From: Planctomycetota bacterium
GTDB lineage: Bacteria > Planctomycetota > Planctomycetia > Pirellulales > PALSA-1355
Assembly: GCA_003389325.1 (NCBI GenBank)
Contig: QQVE01000006.1
Coordinates: forward strand, 37,282-101,281
Reading direction: 5' to 3'
DNA length: 64,000 bases
Below are positions 55,901 through 64,000 of this stretch, piece after piece (position 1 is the stretch's first letter; each line of letters begins with the position of its first letter). The translations under genes were made by a program, and so were the position numbers. Below the pieces are notes generated by a model. It worked only from the letters and a program-made list of their open reading frames with translations. It searched no databases and was not told the origin of the DNA.

Positions 55901-56446
55901 ACGCGTTATTAAGAGACCCTCGGCCGCCGCCGGAGAGCGTTTCGGCGCCCGAGAGCGTCGCCACGCGCGTATCTACCGGGCGGTCGGAAGGTTTGGGCAG
56001 TTTCGCAGGGTTGCCTGCGCCTAAAGCTAGCAACCACAAGGGGTGCCGCGCGGCCTGCTCCCCTTCGGGGGGACGTTGCGTTTTGGCGTCGTTTTGAGTA
56101 GACTCGTAGGAGCGAGGTTGATGTGCTTTTCCGACCACGGGAAGAGTACCCCACCTGGCGGAGTGGGCTTTGAGCAATCACCTTTCGGCGGCATCCCCCA
56201 GGCCGGCGACTTGATTGCAGGGAGGTCTTGGCACGCTTCGCTTCTTCGCCAAACCAACATCCGACCAACCGGCCGTAACTCGTTAGGGTTGCTGCCTTTT
56301 GCGTCACCTCTAATGCGGCTACGGACTGCCCAAGAGGGTTCGAGCGTTAACTCCAGTCAAGGACGACGCTCCAACCACGACTTGCTGCCTCGCGCAACGT
56401 TTACGAGAAGCGCTGCGCACTGGCGAACGCGGAGGTAAGTCCATTG

Positions 56447-57568
56447 ATGACCCAAGCTGCTCTAAAGTCCTATACGCATAAAGATTTAGCGCAAATGGCG
56501 AAACGCGGAGGCGTTCGCGGTTGGCACAGTATGCGGAAGGACCAACTGGTCAAAGCTTTGCTCCAGGCCGGAAAAACGACCAAATCGCAAGCGTCCACGG
56601 CAAATTCCAAGAAACCCGCCCGCCGGGCCGGCAAGACTGCTCAGCAAACCAAGAGCCCCCAGGCTCGCAAAGCCAGCGCCCGCGTCCAGCGTCATCTGAG
56701 CAAGGTGCGGGCCAAGCTCGAAGAGACCAAGAACCTGGCCTCGCGCAACGGCAAGGCCAAGGGCGGCCGCGTCAAGGAACGCATCGTCGTGATGGTCCGC
56801 GATCCGTACTGGTTGCACGTCTACTGGGAAGTGCGCCGCAAGAGTGTCGAGCGGGTGCAGGCCGCGATGAGTCAGGACTGGCACACGGCCAAGCCCTACC
56901 TGCGGCTGCTCGAAGTGCACGACGGCGGCTCGGCCAGTGCCAGCGAGACCGTGGTGCGCGACATCGAAGTGCACGGCGGCGTGAACAACTGGTACGTGCA
57001 CGTCGACAATTCGCCGGCCAGCTACCGGCTCGAATTGGGCTACATCGGCAGCGAGGGCCGCTTCTTTCCGCTGGTGCGGTCCAACGTCGTGACCACGCCC
57101 GAGCCGGGCTCGAGCGACGCGATCGACGAAAACTGGACCGACGTGGCCGAGAACTTCGACAAGATCTACGCCATGAGCGGCGGCTATTCGCCCGACAACA
57201 ACAGCCTGGAGCTGCAAGAGCTGTTCGAAGAGCGGCTGCGGCGACCGATGGGCTCGCCGATGGTCACGCGTTACGGCGCCGGCACGCCCGGCCTGATGCC
57301 CGCGGCGCACGATTTCCGCTTCGAGGTCGACGCCGAGATGATCGTTTACGGCGTGACCAACCCCGGCACGCACGTGAGCTTGCGGGGTGAGCCGGTGAAG
57401 ATTCGGCCCGACGGCACGTTTACCGTGCGGATGAGCTTGCCCAACCAGCGGCAGGTGATTCCCGTGGTCGCCAGCGCCGCCAACGGCGCCGAGCAGCGGA
57501 CGATCGTCCTGGCGGTCGAGCGCAATACGAAGGTGATGGAGCCCGTGGTGCGCGAGGCCAACGAGTAG
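56447..57568 (+). CDS. DUF4912 domain protein with basic N-terminal region
   Basis: 373 residues. A perfect GGAGGT lies 8 bp before a TTG at 56444 and 11 bp before ATG 56447; I take the ATG. The first 40 residues (KSYTHKDLAQMAKRGGVRGW) resemble a SAP/Rho N-terminal-like nucleic-acid-binding helix pair. A Lys/Ala/Arg-rich linker follows (about 44-105). The middle (about 110-215: VKERIVVMVRDPYWLHVYWE and PASYRLELGYIGSEGRFFPL) matches DUF4912, whose function is unknown. A C-terminal beta-rich segment follows. A nucleic-acid-binding role is inference. Confidence 0.8.
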   Translation: MTQAALKSYTHKDLAQMAKRGGVRGWHSMRKDQLVKALLQAGKTTKSQASTANSKKPARRAGKTAQQTKSPQARKASARVQRHLSKVRAKLEETKNLASRNGKAKGGRVKERIVVMVRDPYWLHVYWEVRRKSVERVQAAMSQDWHTAKPYLRLLEVHDGGSASASETVVRDIEVHGGVNNWYVHVDNSPASYRLELGYIGSEGRFFPLVRSNVVTTPEPGSSDAIDENWTDVAENFDKIYAMSGGYSPDNNSLELQELFEERLRRPMGSPMVTRYGAGTPGLMPAAHDFRFEVDAEMIVYGVTNPGTHVSLRGEPVKIRPDGTFTVRMSLPNQRQVIPVVASAANGAEQRTIVLAVERNTKVMEPVVREANE

Positions 57569-57803
57569 GCCCGGTACCGCAAGCATCGCCTCGCCGCACA
57601 GCGCACCTTTCCAAGAGTCGCCTCACGCGGTCTGCTGCGCCTTGGGGCCGCTTTTTGCCCGGATTTCGCGGGTCGGAGGGTCCGGCGAGCCCGCGGGCTG
57701 CACTCCCCCGGATTTGGCTTGTCGGATAGACTGACACTCCGTGCCAAGCAGGCGGGGGTGTTGCCGGCGACGGCAGTTCTCCACCTCTCTGGGAGTGTGA
57801 AGC

Positions 57804-58607
57804 GTGTCCAAGGATATCTCGAGTTCGCTTTCCGGCTGGGACTACGACCCCGACAAGGTCTCGGTGCGGATCGTCGAGGGAGACGACGGACGCGACAAGA
57901 TCCAACTGCGGATCGACTTGGGACTGCTGCAAATGGAATTCGACGGGCGCCCCGACGGCAAGCGGGTCGCCGGCGGCTCCACCTGGCTCGACTACTACGA
58001 GCGGCAGCAGAAGAAGCACGACGCGGAGCACCCCGATGGCCCGCCGTTTCTGCTGGAAACCGAAGACTGCCAAAACCTGCTGCGCGAGGGCGTGCAGTAC
58101 TACCACCGCTACGTCAGCTTCTGGCACCTGGAGCGGTTCGAGCTGTGCGCCCGCGACACGAACCGCAACCTGCGGCTGTTTGCCTTCGTGCGTCAGTTTG
58201 CCAGGCACACGAAGGATAAGCTGCAATTCGATCAGTGGCGCCCTTACGTAACCATGATGCACGCCCGGGCCGTGGCCACGCCGCTGTTGCAGTTGCGCGA
58301 TTCGGTGGCGGCCCTGGGGGCGATCGACGCGGCGATCGAGGGCATTCGCGATTTTCTGCGCGAGTACGATCAGACCCACAACGCCGAGAATTGCAGCGAA
58401 CTGGTATACCTCGAGCGGTGGCGCGACGAGATCGCCGAGAAGACCGACGGCAGCGGCGGCGAAGAGCCGTACAACCCGCTGACGCGCTTGCAGGCCGAAC
58501 TGGAACTGGCGGTCAGCGAGGAACGTTTCGAAGACGCCGCGCGGCTGCGGGACACGATCCGCCGGCACTCGCACGGCCCCGACGACGGCAGTCCCGAATC
58601 GCTGTAA
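57804..58607 (+). CDS. UVR-motif (UvrB/UvrC-like) protein
   Basis: 267 residues from GTG. The C-terminal LQAELELAVSEERFEDAARL with RDTIRRH is the UvrB/UvrC-interaction helix-turn (UVR) motif. The central region has YYHRYVSFWHLERFELCARD and many aromatic residues; I do not recognise a family. It may interact with UvrC or a clamp protein in repair, or serve in protein regulation as in other UVR proteins such as McsA/ClpC-type adaptors. Confidence 0.7.
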   Translation: MSKDISSSLSGWDYDPDKVSVRIVEGDDGRDKIQLRIDLGLLQMEFDGRPDGKRVAGGSTWLDYYERQQKKHDAEHPDGPPFLLETEDCQNLLREGVQYYHRYVSFWHLERFELCARDTNRNLRLFAFVRQFARHTKDKLQFDQWRPYVTMMHARAVATPLLQLRDSVAALGAIDAAIEGIRDFLREYDQTHNAENCSELVYLERWRDEIAEKTDGSGGEEPYNPLTRLQAELELAVSEERFEDAARLRDTIRRHSHGPDDGSPESL

Positions 58608-58689
58608 GCGCCGCTGGTGCCTACTGGTACACGCTTCCGCATCGCGTGTTTCCGCCGAGATTCGGCCGTCGCGCTCCGGCCGCGGAAGT

Positions 58690-58718
58690 TTGACACTCAA
58701 AAAGTGCCTAATTACAAT
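58690..58718 (+). promoter_or_regulatory. Sigma-70-type promoter upstream of the coiled-coil membrane protein
   Basis: TTGACA (58690-58695), 17-bp spacer, TACAAT (58713-58718): one mismatch from consensus. Followed by GGAG at 58839 and the start at 58850. This is the best -35/-10 pair seen for a plus-strand gene in the window. Confidence 0.75.
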
Positions 58719-58849
58719 GCACTTGCGAGTTTACGCTCGGCGCGCAGCGACCCGATCGAGGCCCCGGCCGAGCTGGAACGGAACAGCAGCGAACCCACTT
58801 CAAGCGCGCTAACCCCCGGCGGCGGTCGCGCTTTCGCAGGAGAACTTTG

Positions 58850-60259
58850 ATGGCAGCTCGCGAGAACCAAGGCTTGCAGGCGGCGCTGATCGTGTTCGTG
58901 ATGCTGACGATCATTCTGATCGTCACCACGTACCTGTTTTTCAGCAGCTACTCCGAACAGCGTGAAAAGGCCAAGGCCATGGCCGAACAGAAGTCGAGCG
59001 CCGACCAGGCGGCCCAGACGGCGCTGGCGGAATTCGATCGCATCAAGACCGTGATCGGGGCGGCCCAGACCGACCAGATCGAAGCGATTGAAGAGGCCGC
59101 GAACAAGGATCTGGAAACCCACGGCGAAGGCCTGCCCGACTCCGAGCAGAACTACCGGGCTCTGGTTGCGCGGCTGGCCGACCAGGTGCGCAAGAGCGAG
59201 GCCGAGAAAGCCGAATTGACGGCCGAGGCCCAGGCCCTGCGCGACAAGCTGGCCGCCAACGATCTGGCCGCCGAAGACGAAGTGGCCCAATACAAGACCA
59301 AGCTCGACGAAACGGCCGCCGACCTGGAGAGCGAGCGCGGCAAGTTCGGCGAAGACCGCGGACGACTCACCCAGCAGATGGACGCCATCCGCAAGCAGTT
59401 CGAATCGACGCAGGCCCAGGCCGAGCAGGAGTCGCGCACCTCGGGCGAGCGCATCGCTTCGCTCTCCAAGGAACTCGGCCGCAGCGAGTCGCTGCGAATC
59501 GACCTGCAAAACAAGGAACAGCGCGAGCGCGAAGCCAGCGAGTATCCCGACGGCAAAGTGACCCGCGTCAGCCAGCGGTCGCGATTGGCGTGGCTCGACA
59601 TCGGCTCGGCCGACGGACTCAAGACGCAGACCACTTTCGTCGTCGTGGGTCACGACGAGGGCAATCCTAACCGCACCGAACCCAAGGCCAAGCTCGAAGT
59701 GATTCGCCTGCTCGACGACCATCATTCCGAGGCCCGCATCGTCGAAGACGATCTGTCGGATCCGATCATGCCCGGCGACAACGTATTTTCGATCGTGTGG
59801 GAAGCCGGGCACCGCGAACACTTCGCGCTGGCCGGCCTGATGGACATCGACGGCGACGGCGAGGACGATCGCGAGCGGCTGCGCGACCTGATCGCGCTGA
59901 ACGGCGGCGTGATCGACGCCGAGGCGGGTCTCGACGGCGGCAAGACGGGCGAGCTTTCGATTCATACGAAGTACCTGGTCGAAGGCGAGCGTCCCCAGAG
60001 TGAAGGCGGCAACGTGCAGGGTTGGACCGACCTGCGCGGCGAGGCCGACCGGTTAGGGGTGCGTACGATTGGCCTGGCCGAGTTCCTCCGCTACATGGGC
60101 TACGAGCGCGAGCAATCGGCGGTGAACCTGGGCAAGTTTGCCGATCCTTCCGACTTTCGTCCCCGGCTGCCCAACGGCGTGCAGCGCGTGATGCCCGGCA
60201 GCGAAACGCCCAGGGACTTGCGCAAGCCGCGCGGCGCGGTGCGCGAAGTGCCGTACTAG
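58850..60259 (+). CDS. Membrane-anchored coiled-coil protein
   Basis: 469 residues. One N-terminal helix LQAALIVFVMLTIILIVTTY with LFF anchors it, followed by a long coiled coil (about 35-225) rich in Glu, Lys, Ala and Gln, then a globular C-terminal part (about 230-469) with VTRVSQRSRLAWLDIGSADG, DLSDPIMPGDNVFSIVWEAG and an acidic DIDGDGEDD stretch like a calcium loop. A trimmed version of this architecture is common in planctomycetes; the function is unknown. AGGAG precedes the ATG by 7 bases; a TTG one codon earlier is the alternative. Confidence 0.75.
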   Translation: MAARENQGLQAALIVFVMLTIILIVTTYLFFSSYSEQREKAKAMAEQKSSADQAAQTALAEFDRIKTVIGAAQTDQIEAIEEAANKDLETHGEGLPDSEQNYRALVARLADQVRKSEAEKAELTAEAQALRDKLAANDLAAEDEVAQYKTKLDETAADLESERGKFGEDRGRLTQQMDAIRKQFESTQAQAEQESRTSGERIASLSKELGRSESLRIDLQNKEQREREASEYPDGKVTRVSQRSRLAWLDIGSADGLKTQTTFVVVGHDEGNPNRTEPKAKLEVIRLLDDHHSEARIVEDDLSDPIMPGDNVFSIVWEAGHREHFALAGLMDIDGDGEDDRERLRDLIALNGGVIDAEAGLDGGKTGELSIHTKYLVEGERPQSEGGNVQGWTDLRGEADRLGVRTIGLAEFLRYMGYEREQSAVNLGKFADPSDFRPRLPNGVQRVMPGSETPRDLRKPRGAVREVPY

Positions 60260-60287
60260 GCGCCGCGTTGCCGTTTTGCGGCGGCGC
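60260..60287 (+). terminator. GC-rich hairpin just after the coiled-coil gene, weak terminator candidate
   Basis: GCGCCGC (60260-60266) and GCGGCGC (60281-60287) form a perfect 7-bp stem with a 14-base loop directly after the TAG stop. There is no T-run after the stem, so the case for termination is weak. Confidence 0.3.
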
Positions 60288-60367
60288 GAGGGCTGCTTGA
60301 TTTCGCTCGATGAGGCGGAGACACTCAAAGGGTCCCCGCACGCTGACCCGCCTGGAGAGACGCGGCC

Positions 60368-60628
60368 ATGCCGATTCCGCTCGATGCCCCCGAAGTGCTG
60401 GACCGCGAGTTTCTCGAGATCCGCGCCCGCCTGCTGCAAGTGGCCGCGTCGCTGGATCGCATCGAACGCGCCGAGGGCGCGGTCGACGACGACCCCCGGC
60501 TGATGAAGATTCGCCAGGCCCTCGAGATTCTGGCCGGCGGCGACGAGCAGCGGGCCGAGAAGATCCAGTTGCTGTTCTCGCGGCCGTACGAAGCCAATTG
60601 GCTCGCCACGTTCCGTCCTACCCGATAG
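60368..60628 (+). CDS. Small hypothetical protein
   Basis: 86 residues beginning MPIPLDAPEVLDREFLEIRA. Mostly helical and charged (RLLQVAASLDRIERAEGAVD, LMKIRQALEILAGGDEQRAE), no signal or membrane segment. It ends 16 bp before the TatD hydrolase gene, so the two are likely co-transcribed. I recognise no family. Confidence 0.6.
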   Translation: MPIPLDAPEVLDREFLEIRARLLQVAASLDRIERAEGAVDDDPRLMKIRQALEILAGGDEQRAEKIQLLFSRPYEANWLATFRPTR

Positions 60629-60644
60629 CCGGCTCCAAGCTGCC

Positions 60645-61475
60645 ATGTACTATATCGATCCGCACATTCACATGGTCTCGCGCGTGACCGACGACTACGA
60701 GACGCTGGCCAGGATGGGCTGCGTCGCCGTGAGCGAGCCGGCGTTTTGGGCCGGGTTCGACCGCGGCAGCGTAGACGGCTTTCGCGACTACTTCCGGCAG
60801 TTGATCGAGTTCGAGTCGAAGCGCGCCGGTTGGTACCGGGTGCAGCACTACACCTGGCTGTGCATCAACGCCAAGGAAGCCGAGAACGTCAAGCTCTCGC
60901 GGGAAGTGATCGCCATGATCCCCGAGTTTCTTGATCGGCCCGGCGTGCTGGGCATCGGCGAGATTGGCTTGAACAAGAACACCAAGAACGAAGCGACGAT
61001 TTTTCTCGAGCACCTGGACCTGGCGGCCAAGACCGACGAGCAGATTCTGATTCACACGCCGCACCTGGAGGATAAGTACCAGGGCACGCGGATGATTCTC
61101 GACATGCTCGGCGATGACAGCCGCATCGACCGCAGCCGCGTGCTGGTCGACCACGTGGAGGAGCACACGATTCGGCCCGTGCTCGACGAAGGTTACTGGG
61201 CCGGCATGACGCTCTATCCGGTGAGCAAGTGCACGCCCCAGCGGGCGGTCGACATGGTCGAGATGTACGGCCCCGAGCGGCTGCTGGTCAACTCGGCCGG
61301 CGACTGGGGCCCCTCGAAGCCGACGGCCGTGCCCGACTTTATCCTGGCCATGCGGCTCCGCGGTCACCCGGAAAGCTTGATCCGGCGGGTCGTGTACGAG
61401 AACCCGTTGAAGTTTTTCAGCCAGAGCCGCAACTTCGACTTCACGCCCCCGGAAACGTACGAGACGGTTTCCTGA
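60645..61475 (+). CDS. TatD-family metal-dependent hydrolase (EboB-like)
   Basis: 276 residues. Metal ligand pattern D-P-H-I-H (5-9), a Glu in LGIGEIGL, HTPH, VDHVEE and a C-terminal Asp in NSAGDWG belong to TatD-type amidohydrolase-fold enzymes, which include DNases and other phosphodiesterases. The start MYYIDPHIHMVSRVTDDYET and GPERLLVNSAGDWG also resemble the EboB protein of the ebo cluster; other ebo genes are not in the window, so I hold that as a hint. Cytoplasmic. Confidence 0.85.
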   Translation: MYYIDPHIHMVSRVTDDYETLARMGCVAVSEPAFWAGFDRGSVDGFRDYFRQLIEFESKRAGWYRVQHYTWLCINAKEAENVKLSREVIAMIPEFLDRPGVLGIGEIGLNKNTKNEATIFLEHLDLAAKTDEQILIHTPHLEDKYQGTRMILDMLGDDSRIDRSRVLVDHVEEHTIRPVLDEGYWAGMTLYPVSKCTPQRAVDMVEMYGPERLLVNSAGDWGPSKPTAVPDFILAMRLRGHPESLIRRVVYENPLKFFSQSRNFDFTPPETYETVS

Positions 61476-61492
61476 GCCGTTTCCAATACCGC

Positions 61493-61576
61493 TTAGCCCG
61501 GAGCCAGCGGCGACGGCGCGTTTTTCTCTGGAATCGCCCCCGCAAAGACGCGCCGTCGCCGCTGGCTCCGGGCTAA
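61493..61576. repeat. Family B repeat pair, arm variant AGCGGC
   Basis: Left arm TTAGCCCGGAGCCAGCGGCG with ACGGCGCGT (from 61493) and right arm GACGCGCCGTCGCCGCTGGC with TCCGGGCTAA (61547-61576) are perfect complements, including the variant base pair G in the left, C in the right (AGCGGC/GCCGCT). It lies between the TatD and DUF1080 genes. Confidence 0.9.
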
Positions 61577-61637
61577 ACTGGGGCTAAAATAGCCGGCAAG
61601 CCAACCCACCATCTATCCGCCACGAGAGGTTCCCGCC

Positions 61638-63131
61638 ATGCGCCGATTCGGCCCCCCTGCCCTGCTGCTTGGATTGCTGTCGTTGTGCGTGGCGCTCGCC
61701 GCCGCACGGGCTGTGCACGCCGACGACGAGGCCGGCTTCAAGCCGATCTTCAACGGCAAGGACCTCGACGGCTGGGAAGGCAAGCCCGAGTTCTGGAGCG
61801 TGGAGGACGGCGCGATCACCGGCCGCACGACCAAAGAGAACCCGACCAAGGGGAACACGTTCATCATTTGGCGCGATGCGCCGGTCGATGACTTCGTGCT
61901 GCGGCTGAAGTACAAGATCGTGGGCGGCAACTCGGGCATCCAGTACCGCAGCAAAGAGGTCGACGACTTTGTCGTCTCCGGCTACCAGGGCGACTTCGAG
62001 GCCGGCGACACGTTCTCGGGCATCCTCTACGAGGAGAAAGGCCGCGGCATTCTCGCCCAGCGCGGCCAGAAGGTCACGATCGGGCCCGATGGCACGAAGG
62101 ACGCCGAGCAGGTCAGCGACTCGAAAGAGCTGCAAGCCAATATCAAGAAGGAAGACTGGAACGACTACGAAATCATCGCCCAGGGCAATCACCTGATCCA
62201 CAAGATCAATGGCAAGATCACGGCCGAAGTGATCGACAACCAGGCGGACAAGCGGGCCGAAAGCGGCATCCTGGCCCTGCAATTGCACGCCGGTCCGCCG
62301 ATGACTGTGCAGTTCAAGGACATCCGGCTCAAGCGCACCAGGTTGGAGGACGGTCGCAAGAAGATCGTGATGGTGGCCGGCACGCCCAGCCATGCCCCGG
62401 GCGATCACGAGTTCAACGCGGGCACGGCCCTGCTGAAGCAGTGTCTCGACGAAGTGCCCGGCGTCGTGGCCACGGCCTACTACAACGGCTGGCCGGCCGA
62501 CCCCACGGCGTTCGACAATGCCGACGCGATCCTGCTCTACATGGACGGCGGCGGACGCCACCCGGTGATCCAGCGCAACCGCCTGGCCGAGATCGATCAG
62601 TTGATCAAGCGCGGCGTGGGCCTTTGCTGTGCGCACTACGCGGTCGAAGTGCCCAAGGAAAAGGGCGGACCCGAGTTGAGCAATTGGATTGGCGGCTACT
62701 ACGAAACAGGTTTCTCGATCAACCCGCATTGGGACGCCGAGTTTTCGAAGCTACCGGAGCACCCGATCACGCGGGGCGTGGAGCCGTTTACGATCAACGA
62801 CGAGTGGTACTACAACATCCGCTTCCCCGAGGGCAAGAGCGGCATCAAGCCGTTGCTTGTGGCCACCCCGCCGGACCGCACGCGTCGCACCGACGCGGCC
62901 GCGAAGCACCCGGGCCGCGAAGAGATCGTGGCTTGGGCCCTCGAGCGTCCCGACGGCGGCCGTGGCTTCGGCTTTACCGGCGGCCACCGTCATGCCAACT
63001 GGGGCAACGACGACTTCCGCAAGCTCGTCCTCAACGCCCTACTCTGGTCCGCCGGCGTCGAAGTGCCCGAGGACGGCGTCGCATCGAGCGTCACGCCCGA
63101 GGATCTCAAGAAGAACTTGGATCCGAAGTAG
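61638..63131 (+). CDS. Secreted DUF1080 plus ThuA-like fusion protein
   Basis: 497 residues. Signal peptide (PALLLGLLSLCVALAAARAV), a DUF1080 domain (about 33-235; FNGKDLDGWEGKPEFWSVED, IQYRSKEVDDFVVSGYQGDF, DWNDYEIIAQGNHLIHKING) that in homologues acts on keto-disaccharides or as a lectin-like domain, then a ThuA-like domain (from about 237: KKIVMVAGTPSHAPGDHEFN, ILLYMDGGGRHPVIQRN, WIGGYYETGFSINPHW). Both domains are linked to sugar handling outside the cytoplasm. Typical of planctomycetes. Confidence 0.88.
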   Translation: MRRFGPPALLLGLLSLCVALAAARAVHADDEAGFKPIFNGKDLDGWEGKPEFWSVEDGAITGRTTKENPTKGNTFIIWRDAPVDDFVLRLKYKIVGGNSGIQYRSKEVDDFVVSGYQGDFEAGDTFSGILYEEKGRGILAQRGQKVTIGPDGTKDAEQVSDSKELQANIKKEDWNDYEIIAQGNHLIHKINGKITAEVIDNQADKRAESGILALQLHAGPPMTVQFKDIRLKRTRLEDGRKKIVMVAGTPSHAPGDHEFNAGTALLKQCLDEVPGVVATAYYNGWPADPTAFDNADAILLYMDGGGRHPVIQRNRLAEIDQLIKRGVGLCCAHYAVEVPKEKGGPELSNWIGGYYETGFSINPHWDAEFSKLPEHPITRGVEPFTINDEWYYNIRFPEGKSGIKPLLVATPPDRTRRTDAAAKHPGREEIVAWALERPDGGRGFGFTGGHRHANWGNDDFRKLVLNALLWSAGVEVPEDGVASSVTPEDLKKNLDPK

Positions 63132-63137
63132 GGTCGT

Positions 63138-63227
63138 TTGGCCCGGAGCCAACGGCGACGGCGCGTCAGCGTTTCTTTGTACATGGGGCCGAAGAAGAAC
63201 GCGCCGTCGCCGTTGGCTCCGGGCTAA
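63138..63227. repeat. Family B repeat pair, arm variant AACGGC, 5' of the transposase gene
   Basis: Left arm TTGGCCCGGAGCCAACGGCG with ACGGCGCGTC (63138-63167) and right arm CGCGCCGTCGCCGTTGGCTC with CGGGCTAA (ending 63227) are complementary and carry the pair AACGGC/GCCGTT. The pair precedes the transposase start by 23 bp. Confidence 0.9.
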
Positions 63228-63249
63228 ACCATGCATGGGAGACGGCGGG

Positions 63250-63837
63250 ATGATCCGCGCGTGCCATGTGATTTGGGGCGTGTATGGATTCTGGCTGCCG
63301 AACGATCCGCGGGGCTCGTGGTCGGAGTTTGTAGCGTCGTGGGAGTTGGCACGTCACGGCAAAGCGACGCGGGGTCAGCTCAAGAGCGTCGAGCGGGCGG
63401 AGCTCGAGAAATGGCGCAAGCGAGCGGTTGAGAGCTTGCGCTATCCGCCGGTGCGTCTGACGGGAGTGCAAGGGCATGCGGTGGGCGTTGGGTTCGGCAA
63501 CGCGGTGCGCAAGAGCAAGTTCACGATCCTGGCATGCTCAATCCTTCCGGAGCATGTGCACCTCGTGGTTCGCCGACATCGCTTTTCGATGGAGCAGGTT
63601 TGCATCCTGCTCAAGGGCGAGGCCACCAAGCAGCTCCATCGCGAGGGCCGGCACCCGATGGCCGCATTCGCGCGGAACGGCAAGGTCCCGTCGCTATGGC
63701 AGGAAGGACTCTGGAAAGTGTTCTTGGAAGACGATGAGCACATTCGCGCCGCCATCGAGTACGTCGAACAGAATCCGGTGAAGGAACGGAAGCGTCGACA
63801 GCAATGGTCGTTCGTGAGGCGGATCGAGTCCGTTTAG
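63250..63837 (+). CDS. REP-associated tyrosine transposase (RAYT), intact
   Basis: 195 residues from MIRACHVIWGVYGFWLPNDP (an ATG five codons earlier is possible). It has the HUH motif in PEHVHLVV (H102 and H104) and a candidate catalytic Tyr Y171 in AAIEYVEQNPVKERKRR, the Y1 transposase layout of the RAYT (TnpA_REP) group. Such proteins nick and join single-stranded REP hairpins. Both sides are flanked by family B repeats and its TAG stop lies inside the downstream left arm (63834-63863). This is a complete candidate repeat/transposase unit. Confidence 0.93.
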   Translation: MIRACHVIWGVYGFWLPNDPRGSWSEFVASWELARHGKATRGQLKSVERAELEKWRKRAVESLRYPPVRLTGVQGHAVGVGFGNAVRKSKFTILACSILPEHVHLVVRRHRFSMEQVCILLKGEATKQLHREGRHPMAAFARNGKVPSLWQEGLWKVFLEDDEHIRAAIEYVEQNPVKERKRRQQWSFVRRIESV

Positions 63838-63919
63838 CCCGGAGCCACCGGCGACGGCGCGTCAGTGTTTGTTTGCGAGCGAATACGACGAAGAACGCGC
63901 CGTCGCCGGTGGCTCCGGA
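63834..63919. repeat. Family B repeat pair, arm variant ACCGGC, 3' of the transposase gene
   Basis: Left arm TTAGCCCGGAGCCACCGGCG with ACGGCGCGTC (63834-63863) starts inside the transposase stop codon and right arm CGCGCCGTCGCCGGTGGCTC with CGGA ends near 63919. The variant pair is ACCGGC/GCCGGT, differing from the other two copies in a compensated way. Confidence 0.9.
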
Positions 63920-63935
63920 TGGGGATGGATGAAGG

Positions 63936-64000
63936 GCTCGTTGCTCCTTTGGGGTTTAATGCGAGCATTGAGCCCAAAACCCTGTTTCGGAGCAACGAGC
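63936..64000. repeat. Extended terminal inverted repeat at the right window edge
   Basis: A perfect 12-bp inverted repeat GCTCGTTGCTCC (63936-63947) with GGAGCAACGAGC (63989-64000), inside which GGGTTT (63952-63957) can pair with AAACCC (63977-63982) around a 19-base loop. It begins 17 bp after the family B element and reaches the last base, so it may continue outside. It does not match families A, B or C. Confidence 0.7.

Larger units (their letters stand above)
55701..56446. other. Divergent regulatory region, 746 bp
   Basis: Contains the ATP synthase promoter and leader hairpin on its left part. The rest has no gene I recognise; the frames present are not supported. GGAGGT at 56431 belongs to the DUF4912 gene. 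Confidence 0.45.

Noticed and set aside
55852..56438. Short open frames in the divergent region before the DUF4912 gene
   Set aside because: They lack binding sites and domain features, cover the ATP synthase promoter, and have unremarkable codon patterns.

Overview
The window is high-GC chromosomal DNA that most resembles a planctomycete of the Pirellulales type. The clues are a PEP-CTERM protein tail with an exosortase-type ATPase, a TIGR03067-type secreted protein, a DUF1080/ThuA fusion, planctomycete-type cytochromes, a planctomycete-style Ser/Thr kinase and a FlgM-like factor. This is inference from protein families; no rRNA or tRNA gene was recognised.

Layout. 1-6.3 kb: end of a PEP-CTERM protein, a Kef-type antiporter fused to an EIIA domain, a secreted protein and an HD phosphohydrolase. 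6.5-11.9 kb: purB, a small protein bracketed by repeats, a Fur-family regulator with a probable operator, FlgM, and an EF-hand protein. 12-22.3 kb: alpha/beta hydrolase, zinc-ribbon membrane protein, thiC, a Tat-exported aldo/keto reductase, a TIGR03067-type protein behind a sigma-54-like promoter, a frameshifted REP-associated transposase, a dihaem cytochrome, a thioesterase and a bestrophin-like channel. 22.4-29.3 kb: metH, then an envelope module (single-pass protein, BY-kinase-like ATPase with Lys-to-Arg Walker A, ExeA/XrtA-type ATPase). 29.3-37.6 kb: formylglycine-enzyme-like protein, glycosyltransferase 39, a glutaredoxin/thiO/FAD-oxidoreductase run, a membrane Ser/Thr kinase and an HExxH protein. 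37.7-47.3 kb: cytochrome-peptidase fusion, larE, hisA, an EF-G paralogue, cysE and a YfhO-like protein.

47.4-55.9 kb holds a complete F-type ATP synthase operon on the minus strand: atpZ-like, AtpI-like, atpB, atpE, atpF, atpH, atpA, a DUF4870-like gene, atpG, atpD, atpC. A strong -35/-10 promoter lies upstream. The DUF4870-like insertion, the His-rich AtpB tail and signal-peptide-like N-termini on subunits b and c are unusual. 56.4-64 kb: DUF4912 protein, UVR-motif protein, coiled-coil membrane protein, small protein, TatD hydrolase, DUF1080/ThuA protein and an intact REP-associated transposase.

The most striking theme is a set of short intergenic palindromic repeats in three families (A, B, C), almost all placed at gene 3' ends, some supplying stop codons. 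Family B surrounds an intact RAYT transposase and family A surrounds a frameshifted one. The two arms of family B elements covary between copies, which suggests cognate repeat/transposase pairs that move or convert hairpins.
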